Shown: in pieces, positions 1 to 5,281 of the stretch
Numbering within the stretch: the first letter of the stretch is position 1
Layout: each line of letters begins with the position of its first letter
Source of the DNA: Oscillospiraceae bacterium
GTDB lineage: Bacteria; Bacillota; Clostridia; Oscillospirales; Oscillospiraceae
DNA: 7,576 nucleotides
Assembly (NCBI GenBank): GCA_017405545.1
Contig: JAFRAF010000204.1
Location: forward strand, 1 to 7,576
Reading direction: 5' to 3'
Program-made: the position numbers and the translations under genes
The notes under the pieces: generated by a model
Database searches by the model: none
What the model was told of the DNA's origin: nothing
The model's input: only the letters and a program-made list of their open reading frames with translations

Positions 1-869
1 AACTGTCGAAAATCTTTGCACTGCTGCTGGCGCTCCTCATGCTCACCGCATGTCTGGCTGCCTGCGGCACGGAAACCGTTGTTGAGGACGCCGAGCAGGC
101 GGCCGAGACCGTAGCTGAAGACGCCGAACAGGCTGAAGAGGCCGTCGAAGGCGCCGTAGAGGACGCCGCTGAGACTGTTGAGGGCGCTGTCGCCGACAAG
201 AGCTATGTCATCTATTCTGACAACAGCTTCGCCCCCTTCGAGTACTTCGACACCGCCGCCAACGCCTACATAGGCCTTGACATGGACATCCTCGCCGCCA
301 TCGCTGAGGATCAGGGCTTTGAGTACACCATGTCCAACGAGGGCTTCGACGCCTCCATGGGCGCTGTACAGTCCGGCCAGGCCGACGGCATGATCGCGGG
401 CATGACCATCAACGAGAAGCGCCAGGAGACCTTCGATTTCTCCGACGGCTATTTTGAGGACGGTCAGATCCTGGTCGTTCCCGCCGGCAGCGATATCGCT
501 GACTGGGCAGACCTCACCGGCAAGACCGTAGCTGTCAAGACCAGCACCGTCGGCGCCACCTATGCCGAGGAGATGGCCGAGCAGTACGACTTTGAGCTGC
601 AGTACTACGAGGATTCCCCCACCATGTACACCGCTGTTGTCAACGGCACCAATGACGCCTGCGTAGAGGACTATTCCGTTATCTGCTGGGCCATCAAGAG
701 CGAGGGCATGGCCCTTGAGACCGTGGGCGACATCGTCAACTCCGGCTTCTACGGCTTCGCCGTGAAGAAGGGCGAGAACCCCGAGCTCATCGAGATGTTC
801 AACGCCGGTCTCGCCAACATCAAGGCCAGCGGCGCCTATGACGAGATCCTGGCCACCTACGGCTATTAA
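1..869 (+). CDS. Amino acid ABC transporter substrate-binding lipoprotein, 5' partial
   Basis: Extracellular binding protein of SBP family 3, which captures a polar amino acid and hands it to the permease encoded next. The frame is open from the window edge, so the start is missing. The first visible residues form a Leu/Ala-rich signal peptide ending in a Leu-Ala-Ala-Cys lipobox, with the lipidated Cys at 63-65; the ATG at 39 lies inside this signal and is not the start. An acidic Ala/Glu/Val tether follows (about 66-200), then the ligand domain to a TAA at 867-869. Family hallmarks are NSFAPFEYF near the domain start, GLDMDILAAIAE, and the run at about 366-455 with SGQADGMIAGMT, an Arg at 420-422 where the family binds the ligand carboxylate, and FDFSDGYF. 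Codon use is strongly biased (ATC, GCC, AAC), as in highly expressed genes. The exact ligand cannot be told. Family assignment is very secure. Confidence 0.95.
   Translation, partial: LSKIFALLLALLMLTACLAACGTETVVEDAEQAAETVAEDAEQAEEAVEGAVEDAAETVEGAVADKSYVIYSDNSFAPFEYFDTAANAYIGLDMDILAAIAEDQGFEYTMSNEGFDASMGAVQSGQADGMIAGMTINEKRQETFDFSDGYFEDGQILVVPAGSDIADWADLTGKTVAVKTSTVGATYAEEMAEQYDFELQYYEDSPTMYTAVVNGTNDACVEDYSVICWAIKSEGMALETVGDIVNSGFYGFAVKKGENPELIEMFNAGLANIKASGAYDEILATYGY
78..197 (+). repeat. 33-bp imperfect tandem repeat encoding an acidic hendecad tether
   Basis: Three 33-base units start at 78, 111 and 144, and a partial fourth runs 177-197. Each unit begins with a Val codon and encodes 11 residues, such as VVEDAEQAAET, VAEDAEQAEEA and VEGAVEDAAET, then VEGAVAD. 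Units one and two are most alike, as are units three and four. The segment sits between the lipidated Cys and the ligand-binding domain. An 11-residue period with Val and Ala at fixed spacing suits a long helix, possibly a right-handed coiled coil, but the role as a charged spacer is inference. Confidence 0.8.
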
Positions 870-912
870 TCACAGCTTTATCAGCGAAAAGTAATACAAA
901 CAGATAAATAAT

Positions 913-955
913 GGAAATTCAGCATAGCGCCTGTGTTGTGCTATGCTGAATTTTC
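913..955 (+). promoter_or_regulatory. Long intercistronic hairpin between binding protein and permease genes
   Basis: Fourteen perfectly matched bases (915-928 with 940-953) are extended inward by a G-U pair and a C-G pair and outward by a G-U and a G-C pair, with a 7-base loop at 931-937. It ends four bases before the GGAAG ribosome site (959-963) of the permease. There is no separate T-tract, since the only T run is in the 3' arm. A partial terminator, or a 3' stabiliser that leaves more binding-protein than permease mRNA, fits known transporter operons; the choice is inference. Confidence 0.7.
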
Positions 956-971
956 AATGGAAGTGCATTGT

Positions 972-1658
972 ATGGATTTTGAAAGAGTTCTTCAGGAGGC
1001 CACTCCGCTGCTGCTGGAAGGCATAAAAATGACCGTGCTGATCTCCGTGATCTCCATTGTTCTCGGAATCCTCATCGGTATTTTCGCCTGTCTGCTGGGC
1101 AGATCTAAAATCGGAATACTCCGCTTTATTTCCAACGCCTACGTCTGGGTTATACGCGGAACGCCAATGATAGTTCAGGCGTTCATCGTATATTTCGGCA
1201 TGCCCCAGCTGGTACAGATGCTCATTAACCCCAGCTTCAGGATAACGGCCTTCTCAGCCGGTATAATCACCCTCAGCCTCAACGCCGGGGCATATCTCTC
1301 CGAGATATTCAGAAGCGGCATATCCGCCGTCAGCCGCGGCCAGATAGAGGCTGCAAGAAGTCTGGGCCTCAGCCAGGGTAAAACCATGCTGAAGGTCGTC
1401 CTGCCCCAGGCTGTCAAGATAGCCATCCCCTCCATGGTGAATCAGTTTATCATCACCGTAAAGGACACATCTATTCTCTCCGTCATAGGTCTTGCCGACA
1501 TCGTCAACAAGGCGAAGGTATATGTGGGCTCCTCATATCAGTTCTTCGCCACCTACATACTTGTCGCCATATACTATCTGATAGTTATATCCATACTCAT
1601 GGTGATATCCAGACGAATCGAGAGCAAGCTCAACTACGAAAAGGAACGGAAGGCCTGA
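972..1658 (+). CDS. Polar amino acid ABC transporter permease, HisM/GlnP family
   Basis: Inner-membrane channel subunit of the amino acid importer, 228 residues from the ATG at 972, a usual size for this family. I chose 972 because GGAAG at 959-963 sits 8 bases upstream and the protein then begins MDFERVLQEATPLLLEGIKMT, as relatives do. An in-frame ATG at 957 and a GTG at 933 lie next to or inside the preceding hairpin and are poor starts. About five hydrophobic segments are visible. The family motif VIRGTPMIVQ is at about residues 60-69, and the EAA loop that contacts the ATPase (GQIEAARSLGLSQGK) at about 123-137. Ile is often coded by ATA here, unlike in the binding-protein gene, which suggests lower expression. 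Only one permease is present, so it probably works as a homodimer. Confidence 0.95.
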   Translation: MDFERVLQEATPLLLEGIKMTVLISVISIVLGILIGIFACLLGRSKIGILRFISNAYVWVIRGTPMIVQAFIVYFGMPQLVQMLINPSFRITAFSAGIITLSLNAGAYLSEIFRSGISAVSRGQIEAARSLGLSQGKTMLKVVLPQAVKIAIPSMVNQFIITVKDTSILSVIGLADIVNKAKVYVGSSYQFFATYILVAIYYLIVISILMVISRRIESKLNYEKERKA

Positions 1659-1717
1659 TATCATAAACGGGTCACTGATATAGTGTGAGCATTTACACCG
1701 CGTATGATTAAAGGCGT

Positions 1718-1735
1718 GCCGCCCAGGAGGGCGGC
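1718..1735 (+). promoter_or_regulatory. GC-only hairpin holding the ribosome site of the ATPase gene
   Basis: GCCGCCC (1718-1724) pairs perfectly with GGGCGGC (1729-1735) around an AGGA loop. The AGGAGG ribosome site at 1725-1730 is split between the loop and the 3' arm, so folding should mask part of it. The ATG at 1739 lies 8 bases past AGGAGG. A second, weaker site (GGAG, 1741-1744) is outside the stem and could serve the in-frame ATG at 1751. The structure is read directly from the sequence; a regulatory role is inference. Confidence 0.6.
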
Positions 1736-1738
1736 GGA

Positions 1739-2554
1739 ATGGAGATAAATATGACGTTAAACAGATCGAATACCCCAGAGCAGGCCCCGGTATCCCCGGT
1801 CCCCGGCTCTGTGTCATATAACAAATCCGAAAAGGTAAAGGTATCCGCCCTGCACAAGAAATTCAGGGAGCTCCACGTTCTCAAGGGCGTGGATATAACC
1901 ATCGGCGAGGGCGAGGTGGTCTGTGTCATCGGGCCTTCCGGCTCCGGCAAATCCACCCTGCTGCGCTGTCTGAACAAGCTGGAAGAGGCCACAGAGGGCG
2001 AAATTGTCATAGACGGCTGCCGCATCACAGACAAAAAGGTGGACATCAACAAGATACGCGCCAACATCGGCATGGTGTTCCAGAGCTTCAATCTGTTCTC
2101 CCACATGACCGTCAAAAAGAACGTGATGTTCGCCCCCACGGAGCTGAAGATACTCACAAAGCCACAGGCCGAGGCCAGAGCCATGGAATTGCTCACACGG
2201 GTCGGTCTCGCCGACAAGGCGGACAACTACCCCCACCAGCTGTCAGGAGGACAGCAGCAGCGTGTGGCCATCGCCAGAGCGCTGGCCATGAACCCCGACA
2301 TCATGCTCTTTGACGAGCCCACGTCGGCTCTCGACCCGGAAATGGTGGGCGAGGTGCTGGACGTCATGAAGAAGCTGGCCGCCGACGGCATGACCATGGT
2401 GGTTGTCACCCACGAGATGGGCTTCGCACGCGAGGTCTCCGACCGGGTCATCTTCATGGACGACGGCGTCATCGTGGAGGAGGGCACGCCGGAGGAGCTG
2501 TTCGGCAATCCCAAGAGCGACCGCCTGCAGAGCTTCCTGGCGAAGGTCCTGTAG
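1739..2554 (+). CDS. Polar amino acid ABC transporter ATP-binding protein, HisP/GlnQ family
   Basis: Cytoplasmic ATPase that powers the importer, 271 residues. All nucleotide-binding motifs are intact: Walker [10 protein letters not shown] (65-73), Q-loop Gln115 in VFQSFNLF, signature LSGGQQQR (168-175), Walker B IMLFDEP (188-194) with catalytic Glu193, D-loop SALD (196-199) and switch His225 in VVTHEM. The start at 1739 has AGGAGG 8 bases upstream; ATG 1751 is an alternative that would remove four residues. Family members usually begin close to the segment found here at residue 33 ([10 protein letters not shown]), so this protein has about 32 extra N-terminal residues, rich in Pro and Ser ([13 protein letters not shown]). 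It is the last gene of the operon, 80 bases after the permease. The product is certain at family level; the substrate is unknown. Confidence 0.96.
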   Translation: MEINMTLNRSNTPEQAPVSPVPGSVSYNKSEKVKVSALHKKFRELHVLKGVDITIGEGEVVCVIGPSGSGKSTLLRCLNKLEEATEGEIVIDGCRITDKKVDINKIRANIGMVFQSFNLFSHMTVKKNVMFAPTELKILTKPQAEARAMELLTRVGLADKADNYPHQLSGGQQQRVAIARALAMNPDIMLFDEPTSALDPEMVGEVLDVMKKLAADGMTMVVVTHEMGFAREVSDRVIFMDDGVIVEEGTPEELFGNPKSDRLQSFLAKVL

Positions 2555-2613
2555 CTTATCGGCGCAGGGGCCCCTTTTCACAGGCCCCGCTGTAAAATCA
2601 AATCTCATGTGTT

Positions 2614-2654
2614 AAGAGGCTGTCACAGAATGTTGATTCCGTGACAGCCTCTTT
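2614..2654 (+). terminator. Strong hairpin terminator after the ABC operon
   Basis: AAGAGGCTGTCAC (2614-2626) pairs perfectly with GTGACAGCCTCTT (2641-2653). After one A-C mismatch, four more pairs close a 4-base loop (2632-2635). The T-tract after the stem is short (CTCTTTCGG), so it is a moderate intrinsic terminator for the plus strand, and it may also stop minus-strand transcripts from the his operon. A weaker hairpin with GGGGCC (2567-2572) and GGCCCC (2583-2588) lies just after the ATPase stop codon. Confidence 0.65.
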
Positions 2655-2702
2655 CGGCGTTATATGCCATAATCAGCAGAGGCAGTGAGTTATAGTTTTG
2701 AG

Positions 2703-2753
2703 AAACCCAAGGCAGAGCGAGCGGCGCGAGCGGTATTTGAAGCCCCTGGGTTT
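2703..2753. repeat. Inverted repeat enclosing a 9-bp-period GC repeat
   Basis: AAACCCA (2703-2709) is matched by TGGGTTT (2747-2753). The enclosed part carries CGAGCGG twice, at 2718-2724 and 2727-2733, a 9-base period. It directly abuts the next hairpin, as in a composite repetitive element. Confidence 0.6.
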
Positions 2754-2777
2754 GCAAAGGGTCCGCAGACCCTTTGC
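2754..2777. repeat. Perfect 10-bp hairpin
   Basis: GCAAAGGGTC (2754-2763) and GACCCTTTGC (2768-2777) pair without mismatch around a CGCA loop. No T-tract follows on either strand, so it looks like an element arm and not a terminator. Confidence 0.75.
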
Positions 2778-2778
2778 C

Positions 2779-2815
2779 GGCCTGTTTTTCCGCCCTGTCG
2801 GGTGGAAATCAGGCC
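2779..2815. repeat. Imperfect nested palindrome
   Basis: GGCCTG (2779-2784) pairs with CAGGCC (2810-2815). Inside, TTTCC (2787-2791) pairs with GGAAA (2804-2808) and CCC (2793-2795) with GGG (2800-2802), separated by small bulges and one G-T pair. It follows the preceding hairpin by one base. Confidence 0.65.
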
Positions 2816-2859
2816 AAATATCCAATTCGAGGCGGCTTCGCCCCTCGAGCTCCCCTGTG

Positions 2860-2885
2860 CCAACTTTTTTCCGGTAAAAAGTTGG
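2860..2885. repeat. 10-bp hairpin with T/A-rich stem
   Basis: CCAACTTTTT (2860-2869) pairs with AAAAAGTTGG (2876-2885) around a 6-base loop. The T and A runs lie inside the stem, so it is not a normal terminator on either strand. A smaller imperfect palindrome with TCGAG and CTCGA arms precedes it, in about 2827-2848. Confidence 0.65.
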
Positions 2886-2902
2886 GCTGCGGAGCATACA
2901 AA

Positions 2903-2934
2903 GCTGAATGTCAGCATTTACGTTGAAATCAACG
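2903..2934. repeat. Two small adjacent hairpins
   Basis: GCTGA (2903-2907) pairs with TCAGC (2911-2915), and CGTTGA (2921-2926) with TCAACG (2929-2934). Each is short and could arise by chance. They are listed because they continue the unbroken series of palindromes here. Confidence 0.4.
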
Positions 2935-2967
2935 CTGTTACTAATCGACAGTTTTTCCCTCCGGGGA

Positions 2968-2995
2968 CCATATTTTCTCACGCGAGAAAATATGG
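2968..2995. repeat. Perfect 12-bp hairpin
   Basis: CCATATTTTCTC (2968-2979) and GAGAAAATATGG (2984-2995) pair perfectly around an ACGC loop. A TTTTT run at 2952-2956 and an AAAAA run at 2996-3000 could extend it with an internal loop. No T-tract follows on either strand, so its role is unknown. Confidence 0.75.
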
Positions 2996-3020
2996 AAAAA
3001 GAGCGGAAAAGTGGGATACC

Positions 3021-3056
3021 CCCTTTTCAAAGGGAGCTGTCAGACGCAAGTCTGAC
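3021..3056. repeat. Twin hairpins resembling a common clostridial intergenic repeat
   Basis: CCCTTT (3021-3026) pairs with AAAGGG (3029-3034), though the tight loop means about five pairs form. GTCAGAC (3039-3045) pairs perfectly with GTCTGAC (3050-3056) around GCAA, followed by TGAGGGATTG. From memory, this arrangement (AGGGAGCTGTCAG, a short loop, then CTGACTGAGGGATT) recurs between genes in many gut Clostridia; I could not search for it. Confidence 0.55.
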
Positions 3057-3116
3057 TGAGGGATTGCTCCCCGACACGGCGCTGCCAACCACCGAATGAT
3101 TGTGCGGGCTTTCAAA

Positions 3117-3147
3117 AGCACCTCATCCGTCGCAAGCGGCTTTCCGG
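3117..3147. repeat. Possible truncated second repeat family
   Basis: The run from AGCACCTCATCCGTC, followed by a small CCG...CGG fold with a GCAAGCGG arm, resembles the edge of another intergenic palindrome that I recall from gut Clostridia (CACCTCATCCGTC plus a stem). The copy would be cut short beside the hisIE stop codon. This identification rests on memory only. Confidence 0.35.
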
Positions 3148-3148
3148 C

Positions 3149-3799
3149 TCAGTTCACCATCTTCTCCTGCTTGACCTTGTGGTCGATAACATGTCGGGAG
3201 GCCAGCTCTTTCTTTATATCGTCCAGCTCTATGCCCATCTCTATCATCAGCACCATCACGTGGTAGGCCAGATCGCCGATCTCATATACGGTGTTGGCCT
3301 TGTCCCCGTCTTTGGCGGAGATAATGACCTCGGTACACTCCTCGCCCACCTTTTTAAGTATCTTGTCCACGCCCTTCTCGAAGAGATAGCTGGTATAGGA
3401 GCCCTGCTTGGGCTCCGTTTTTCTGCCCTTGAGCATATCCATCAGCCCCTCGTAGCTGAACGCGGGGGCCGTTTCGCCCGTATAAATATTCTCGTTGAAG
3501 CAGGAATCCGTGCCCAGATGGCAGGCGGGGCCATCCTTGCAGACCTCTACCACCAGGGCATCCCTGTCACAGTCGGCGGTGATGGACACGATGTGCTGGT
3601 AGTTGCCGCTGGTGTCACCCTTGAGCCAGAGCTCCTGCCGCGAGCGGGACCAGAAGCAGGTCAGTCCCTTTTACATGGATATGCGCAGACTCTCCTCGTT
3701 CATATATGCAACCGTGAGGACCTTTTTGCTGCCGCTGTCCACCACCACGGCGGGGATGAGCCCCTTTTCATCAAATTTCAGTTTGGAAATGTCAAACAT
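3149..3799 (-). pseudogene. hisIE: Bifunctional HisIE with an in-frame nonsense codon
   Basis: HisI (phosphoribosyl-AMP cyclohydrolase) fused to HisE (phosphoribosyl-ATP pyrophosphatase) would carry out steps 2 and 3 of histidine synthesis. The frame starts at the ATG 3799-3797, with AGGAGG (3813-3808) 8 bases upstream, and reads 42 family-like codons (ending NEESLRISM). It meets TAA at 3673-3671 and then continues in the same frame to TGA at 3151-3149. Past the stop, HisI resumes with [20 protein letters not shown] (76-80) and the three zinc-type cysteines 77, 93 and 100. HisE spans about 114-216, with [10 protein letters not shown] and KKVGEECTE. Total length, 216 codons, is normal for the fusion. 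Against E. coli HisI the stop aligns with the Glu of KTLESGK, so one G-to-T change of GAA would explain it. A true mutation, a sequencing error or readthrough are all possible. Confidence 0.9.
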
Positions 3800-3804
3800 T
3801 TATT

Positions 3805-4563
3805 TTACCTCCTGACAGGAATGCCGTTGTCGGCCAGCGTATTTTTAAGTTCCGAGATACTCACCTCTCCGAAGTGGAATATGGAGGCCGCCAGGCCCGC
3901 GTCCACCTTGGGGAGGGTCTTGAAGAGCCTGACAAAGTCGTCGATGCAGCCCGCTCCGCCGGAGGCGATGACCGGCACGTTGACCACATTGCAGACGGCC
4001 TCCAGCATCTCAAGGTCGAATCCCCGCTTCACCCCGTCCGTGTCGATGGAGTTCAGGACTATCTCCCCGGCGCCCATGTCCACGCCCCGGCGTATGTACT
4101 CAATTGCCTCCAGGCCCGTGTCCACTCTGCCGCCCTTGGCGAATACCCGGTATCCGCCGTCCACGCGCTTCACGTCTGCGGACAGCACCACGCACTGGTC
4201 GCCGTAACGCTTGGCGGCCTCGCCGCTAAGCTTCGGGTTCTTTATGGCCCCGGAGTTGACGCTGACCTTGTCCGCGCCGAACTGGAGCACCCGCTCAAAG
4301 TCCTCCAAGCCGTTGATGCCTCCGCCCACGGTCAAGGGGATGAATATCTTCTCCGCAAGGTCCCTGAGTATGCCCGTAAACAGCTTGCGGCCCTCGGCCG
4401 AGGCCGTTATGTCGTAGAACACCAGCTCGTCGGCCCCCTGCTCTGAGTAGAACTCGGCCAGCTTGACCGGATCCTCCACATCGTTCAGGCCCTGAAAGTT
4501 CACGCCCTTGACCACTCTGCCGTCCTTTACGTCCAGACAGGGGATAATTCGTTTTGTGATCAT
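3805..4563 (-). CDS. hisF: Imidazole glycerol phosphate synthase cyclase subunit HisF
   Basis: A (beta/alpha)8 barrel enzyme that uses ammonia from HisH to turn PRFAR into imidazole glycerol phosphate and AICAR. It has 252 residues, the family length. Catalytic acids Asp11 (IPCLDVKDGRVVKG) and Asp130 (SADVKR) are present, as are the phosphate-binding loops TVGGGI (about 78-83) and IASGGAG. Its ATG shares four bases with the hisA stop (ATGA), which implies translational coupling, and GGAGG (4575-4571) lies 7 bases upstream. Its last two codons, Arg-Arg (AGG AGG), are also the ribosome site of hisIE. Nothing in it looks damaged. Confidence 0.97.
   Translation of the reverse strand: MITKRIIPCLDVKDGRVVKGVNFQGLNDVEDPVKLAEFYSEQGADELVFYDITASAEGRKLFTGILRDLAEKIFIPLTVGGGINGLEDFERVLQFGADKVSVNSGAIKNPKLSGEAAKRYGDQCVVLSADVKRVDGGYRVFAKGGRVDTGLEAIEYIRRGVDMGAGEIVLNSIDTDGVKRGFDLEMLEAVCNVVNVPVIASGGAGCIDDFVRLFKTLPKVDAGLAASIFHFGEVSISELKNTLADNGIPVRR
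3808..3813 (-). promoter_or_regulatory. hisIE ribosome binding site inside the hisF 3' end
   Basis: AGGAGG on the minus strand forms the last two Arg codons of hisF, directly before its TAA, and sits 8 bases before the hisIE ATG. It supports 3799 as the hisIE start and shows that translation initiation at this gene was under selection. Confidence 0.8.
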
Positions 4564-5273
4564 CCGGCCACCTCCACCGCCTTTTTCAGGTCTATGGCTC
4601 CGCTGTACCAGGCCTTGCCTATTGTGGCGCCGTACATGCCCATCTCCTTCAGGGCGGCCACGTCCTCAAGGGTGGACACGCCTCCCGAGGCGATGAGGTC
4701 CAGCGGGAAGCGCTCGTTCAAGCCCCTGTAGAGCTCTCTGTTGGCTCCGCCCAGCGTGCCGTCTCTGGATATGTCCGTGCATATGACTGTCCTTACACCG
4801 ATCTCACAGAGCCGGGCGCAGAAGTCCTCACAGCCCAGGCTGCTGGTCTCCGTCCAGCCCTTTATGGCCACAAGGCCGTCCTTTATATCCACGCCCACAG
4901 CTATTTTGTCGCTGTACATGCCCACCATCTTCTCCAGCAGCTCCGGCTGCTCCACTGCGGCAGTGCCCAGTATGACCCGGCAGACTCCGCAGTCCAGATA
5001 TCTCTTTATGACCTCCTCGCTGCGTATGCCGCCGCCTATCTCCACCTTCAGGCCGCTGTCAGAAGCTATTCGCGCCTCGATGGCGTAGTTGGGCGTGCTG
5101 CCGTCCTTGGCCCCCTCCAGGTCCACCATGTGCAGATACTCAGCGCCGCAGGCCCTGAAGGTCCCGGTCAGCTCCGGCGGGTTATCACTGTACACCGCCA
5201 TGCGGGAGTAGTCGCCCTTGTAAAGGCGCACAGCCTTGCCCTCGTATAGATCTATCGCCGGTAAAATATACAC
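4560..5273 (-). CDS. hisA: ProFAR isomerase HisA
   Basis: 1-(5-phosphoribosyl)-5-[(5-phosphoribosylamino)methylideneamino]imidazole-4-carboxamide isomerase, a (beta/alpha)8 barrel that carries out the Amadori rearrangement supplying PRFAR to HisF. It has 237 residues, the usual size. Catalytic Asp8 (LPAIDLYEGKAVRL) and Asp129 (AVGVDIKDG) are present, as are the phosphate loops VEIGGGIR and IASGGVS and the TDISRDGTLGG motif. The start is GTG at 5273-5271, with AGGTG (5283-5279) upstream; the two nearby ATGs are out of frame. It begins 8 bases after the hisH stop and overlaps hisF by four bases at its own end. Confidence 0.97.
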   Translation of the reverse strand: MYILPAIDLYEGKAVRLYKGDYSRMAVYSDNPPELTGTFRACGAEYLHMVDLEGAKDGSTPNYAIEARIASDSGLKVEIGGGIRSEEVIKRYLDCGVCRVILGTAAVEQPELLEKMVGMYSDKIAVGVDIKDGLVAIKGWTETSSLGCEDFCARLCEIGVRTVICTDISRDGTLGGANRELYRGLNERFPLDLIASGGVSTLEDVAALKEMGMYGATIGKAWYSGAIDLKKAVEVAG

Positions 5274-5281
5274 ATCATCAC

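Larger units (their letters stand above)
2655..3148. other. Gene-free convergent intergenic region packed with palindromes
   Basis: This stretch between the two operons' 3' ends holds no convincing gene. A 124-codon plus-strand reading frame runs 2685-3059, but it starts at a GTG without a ribosome site, runs straight through several perfect hairpins, and I recognise no domain in it. The region instead holds a dense series of inverted repeats, entered separately. No transposase or tRNA is visible. It most likely grew by insertion of short non-autonomous palindromic elements, tolerated because both flanking transcripts end here. Confidence 0.75.

Noticed and set aside
933..971. GTG start at 933 for the permease
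   Set aside because: It lies inside the intercistronic hairpin without a ribosome site, whereas ATG 972 has GGAAG 8 bases upstream and gives a normal N-terminus.
1659..1717. Small hairpins or a promoter in the permease-ATPase gap
   Set aside because: Only 4-5 base pairings and no convincing -35/-10 pair are visible; only the downstream GC hairpin stands out.
2685..3059. 124-codon plus-strand reading frame in the intergenic island
   Set aside because: It starts at GTG without a ribosome site, crosses several perfect palindromes, and shows no domain I recognise; its openness is best explained by repeat DNA.
2655..3148. CRISPR array or tRNA gene in the intergenic region
   Set aside because: The palindromes differ from each other and are not regularly spaced, and no tRNA cloverleaf or anticodon arm could be found.
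3149..3589. Independent short gene starting at GTG 3589
   Set aside because: That GTG is Val71 in the middle of the HisI domain; the upstream frame matches HisI as well, so this is one gene broken by a stop codon.
3671..3673. Stop-codon reassignment or a selenocysteine-type recoding
   Set aside because: TAA and TAG end other genes in the window, the aligned residue is Glu in E. coli HisI, and TAA is not a selenocysteine codon.
3179..4207. 342-codon plus-strand reading frame opposite hisIE and hisF
   Set aside because: It is antisense to well-recognised his genes and has no family features of its own; high GC makes long antisense frames common.
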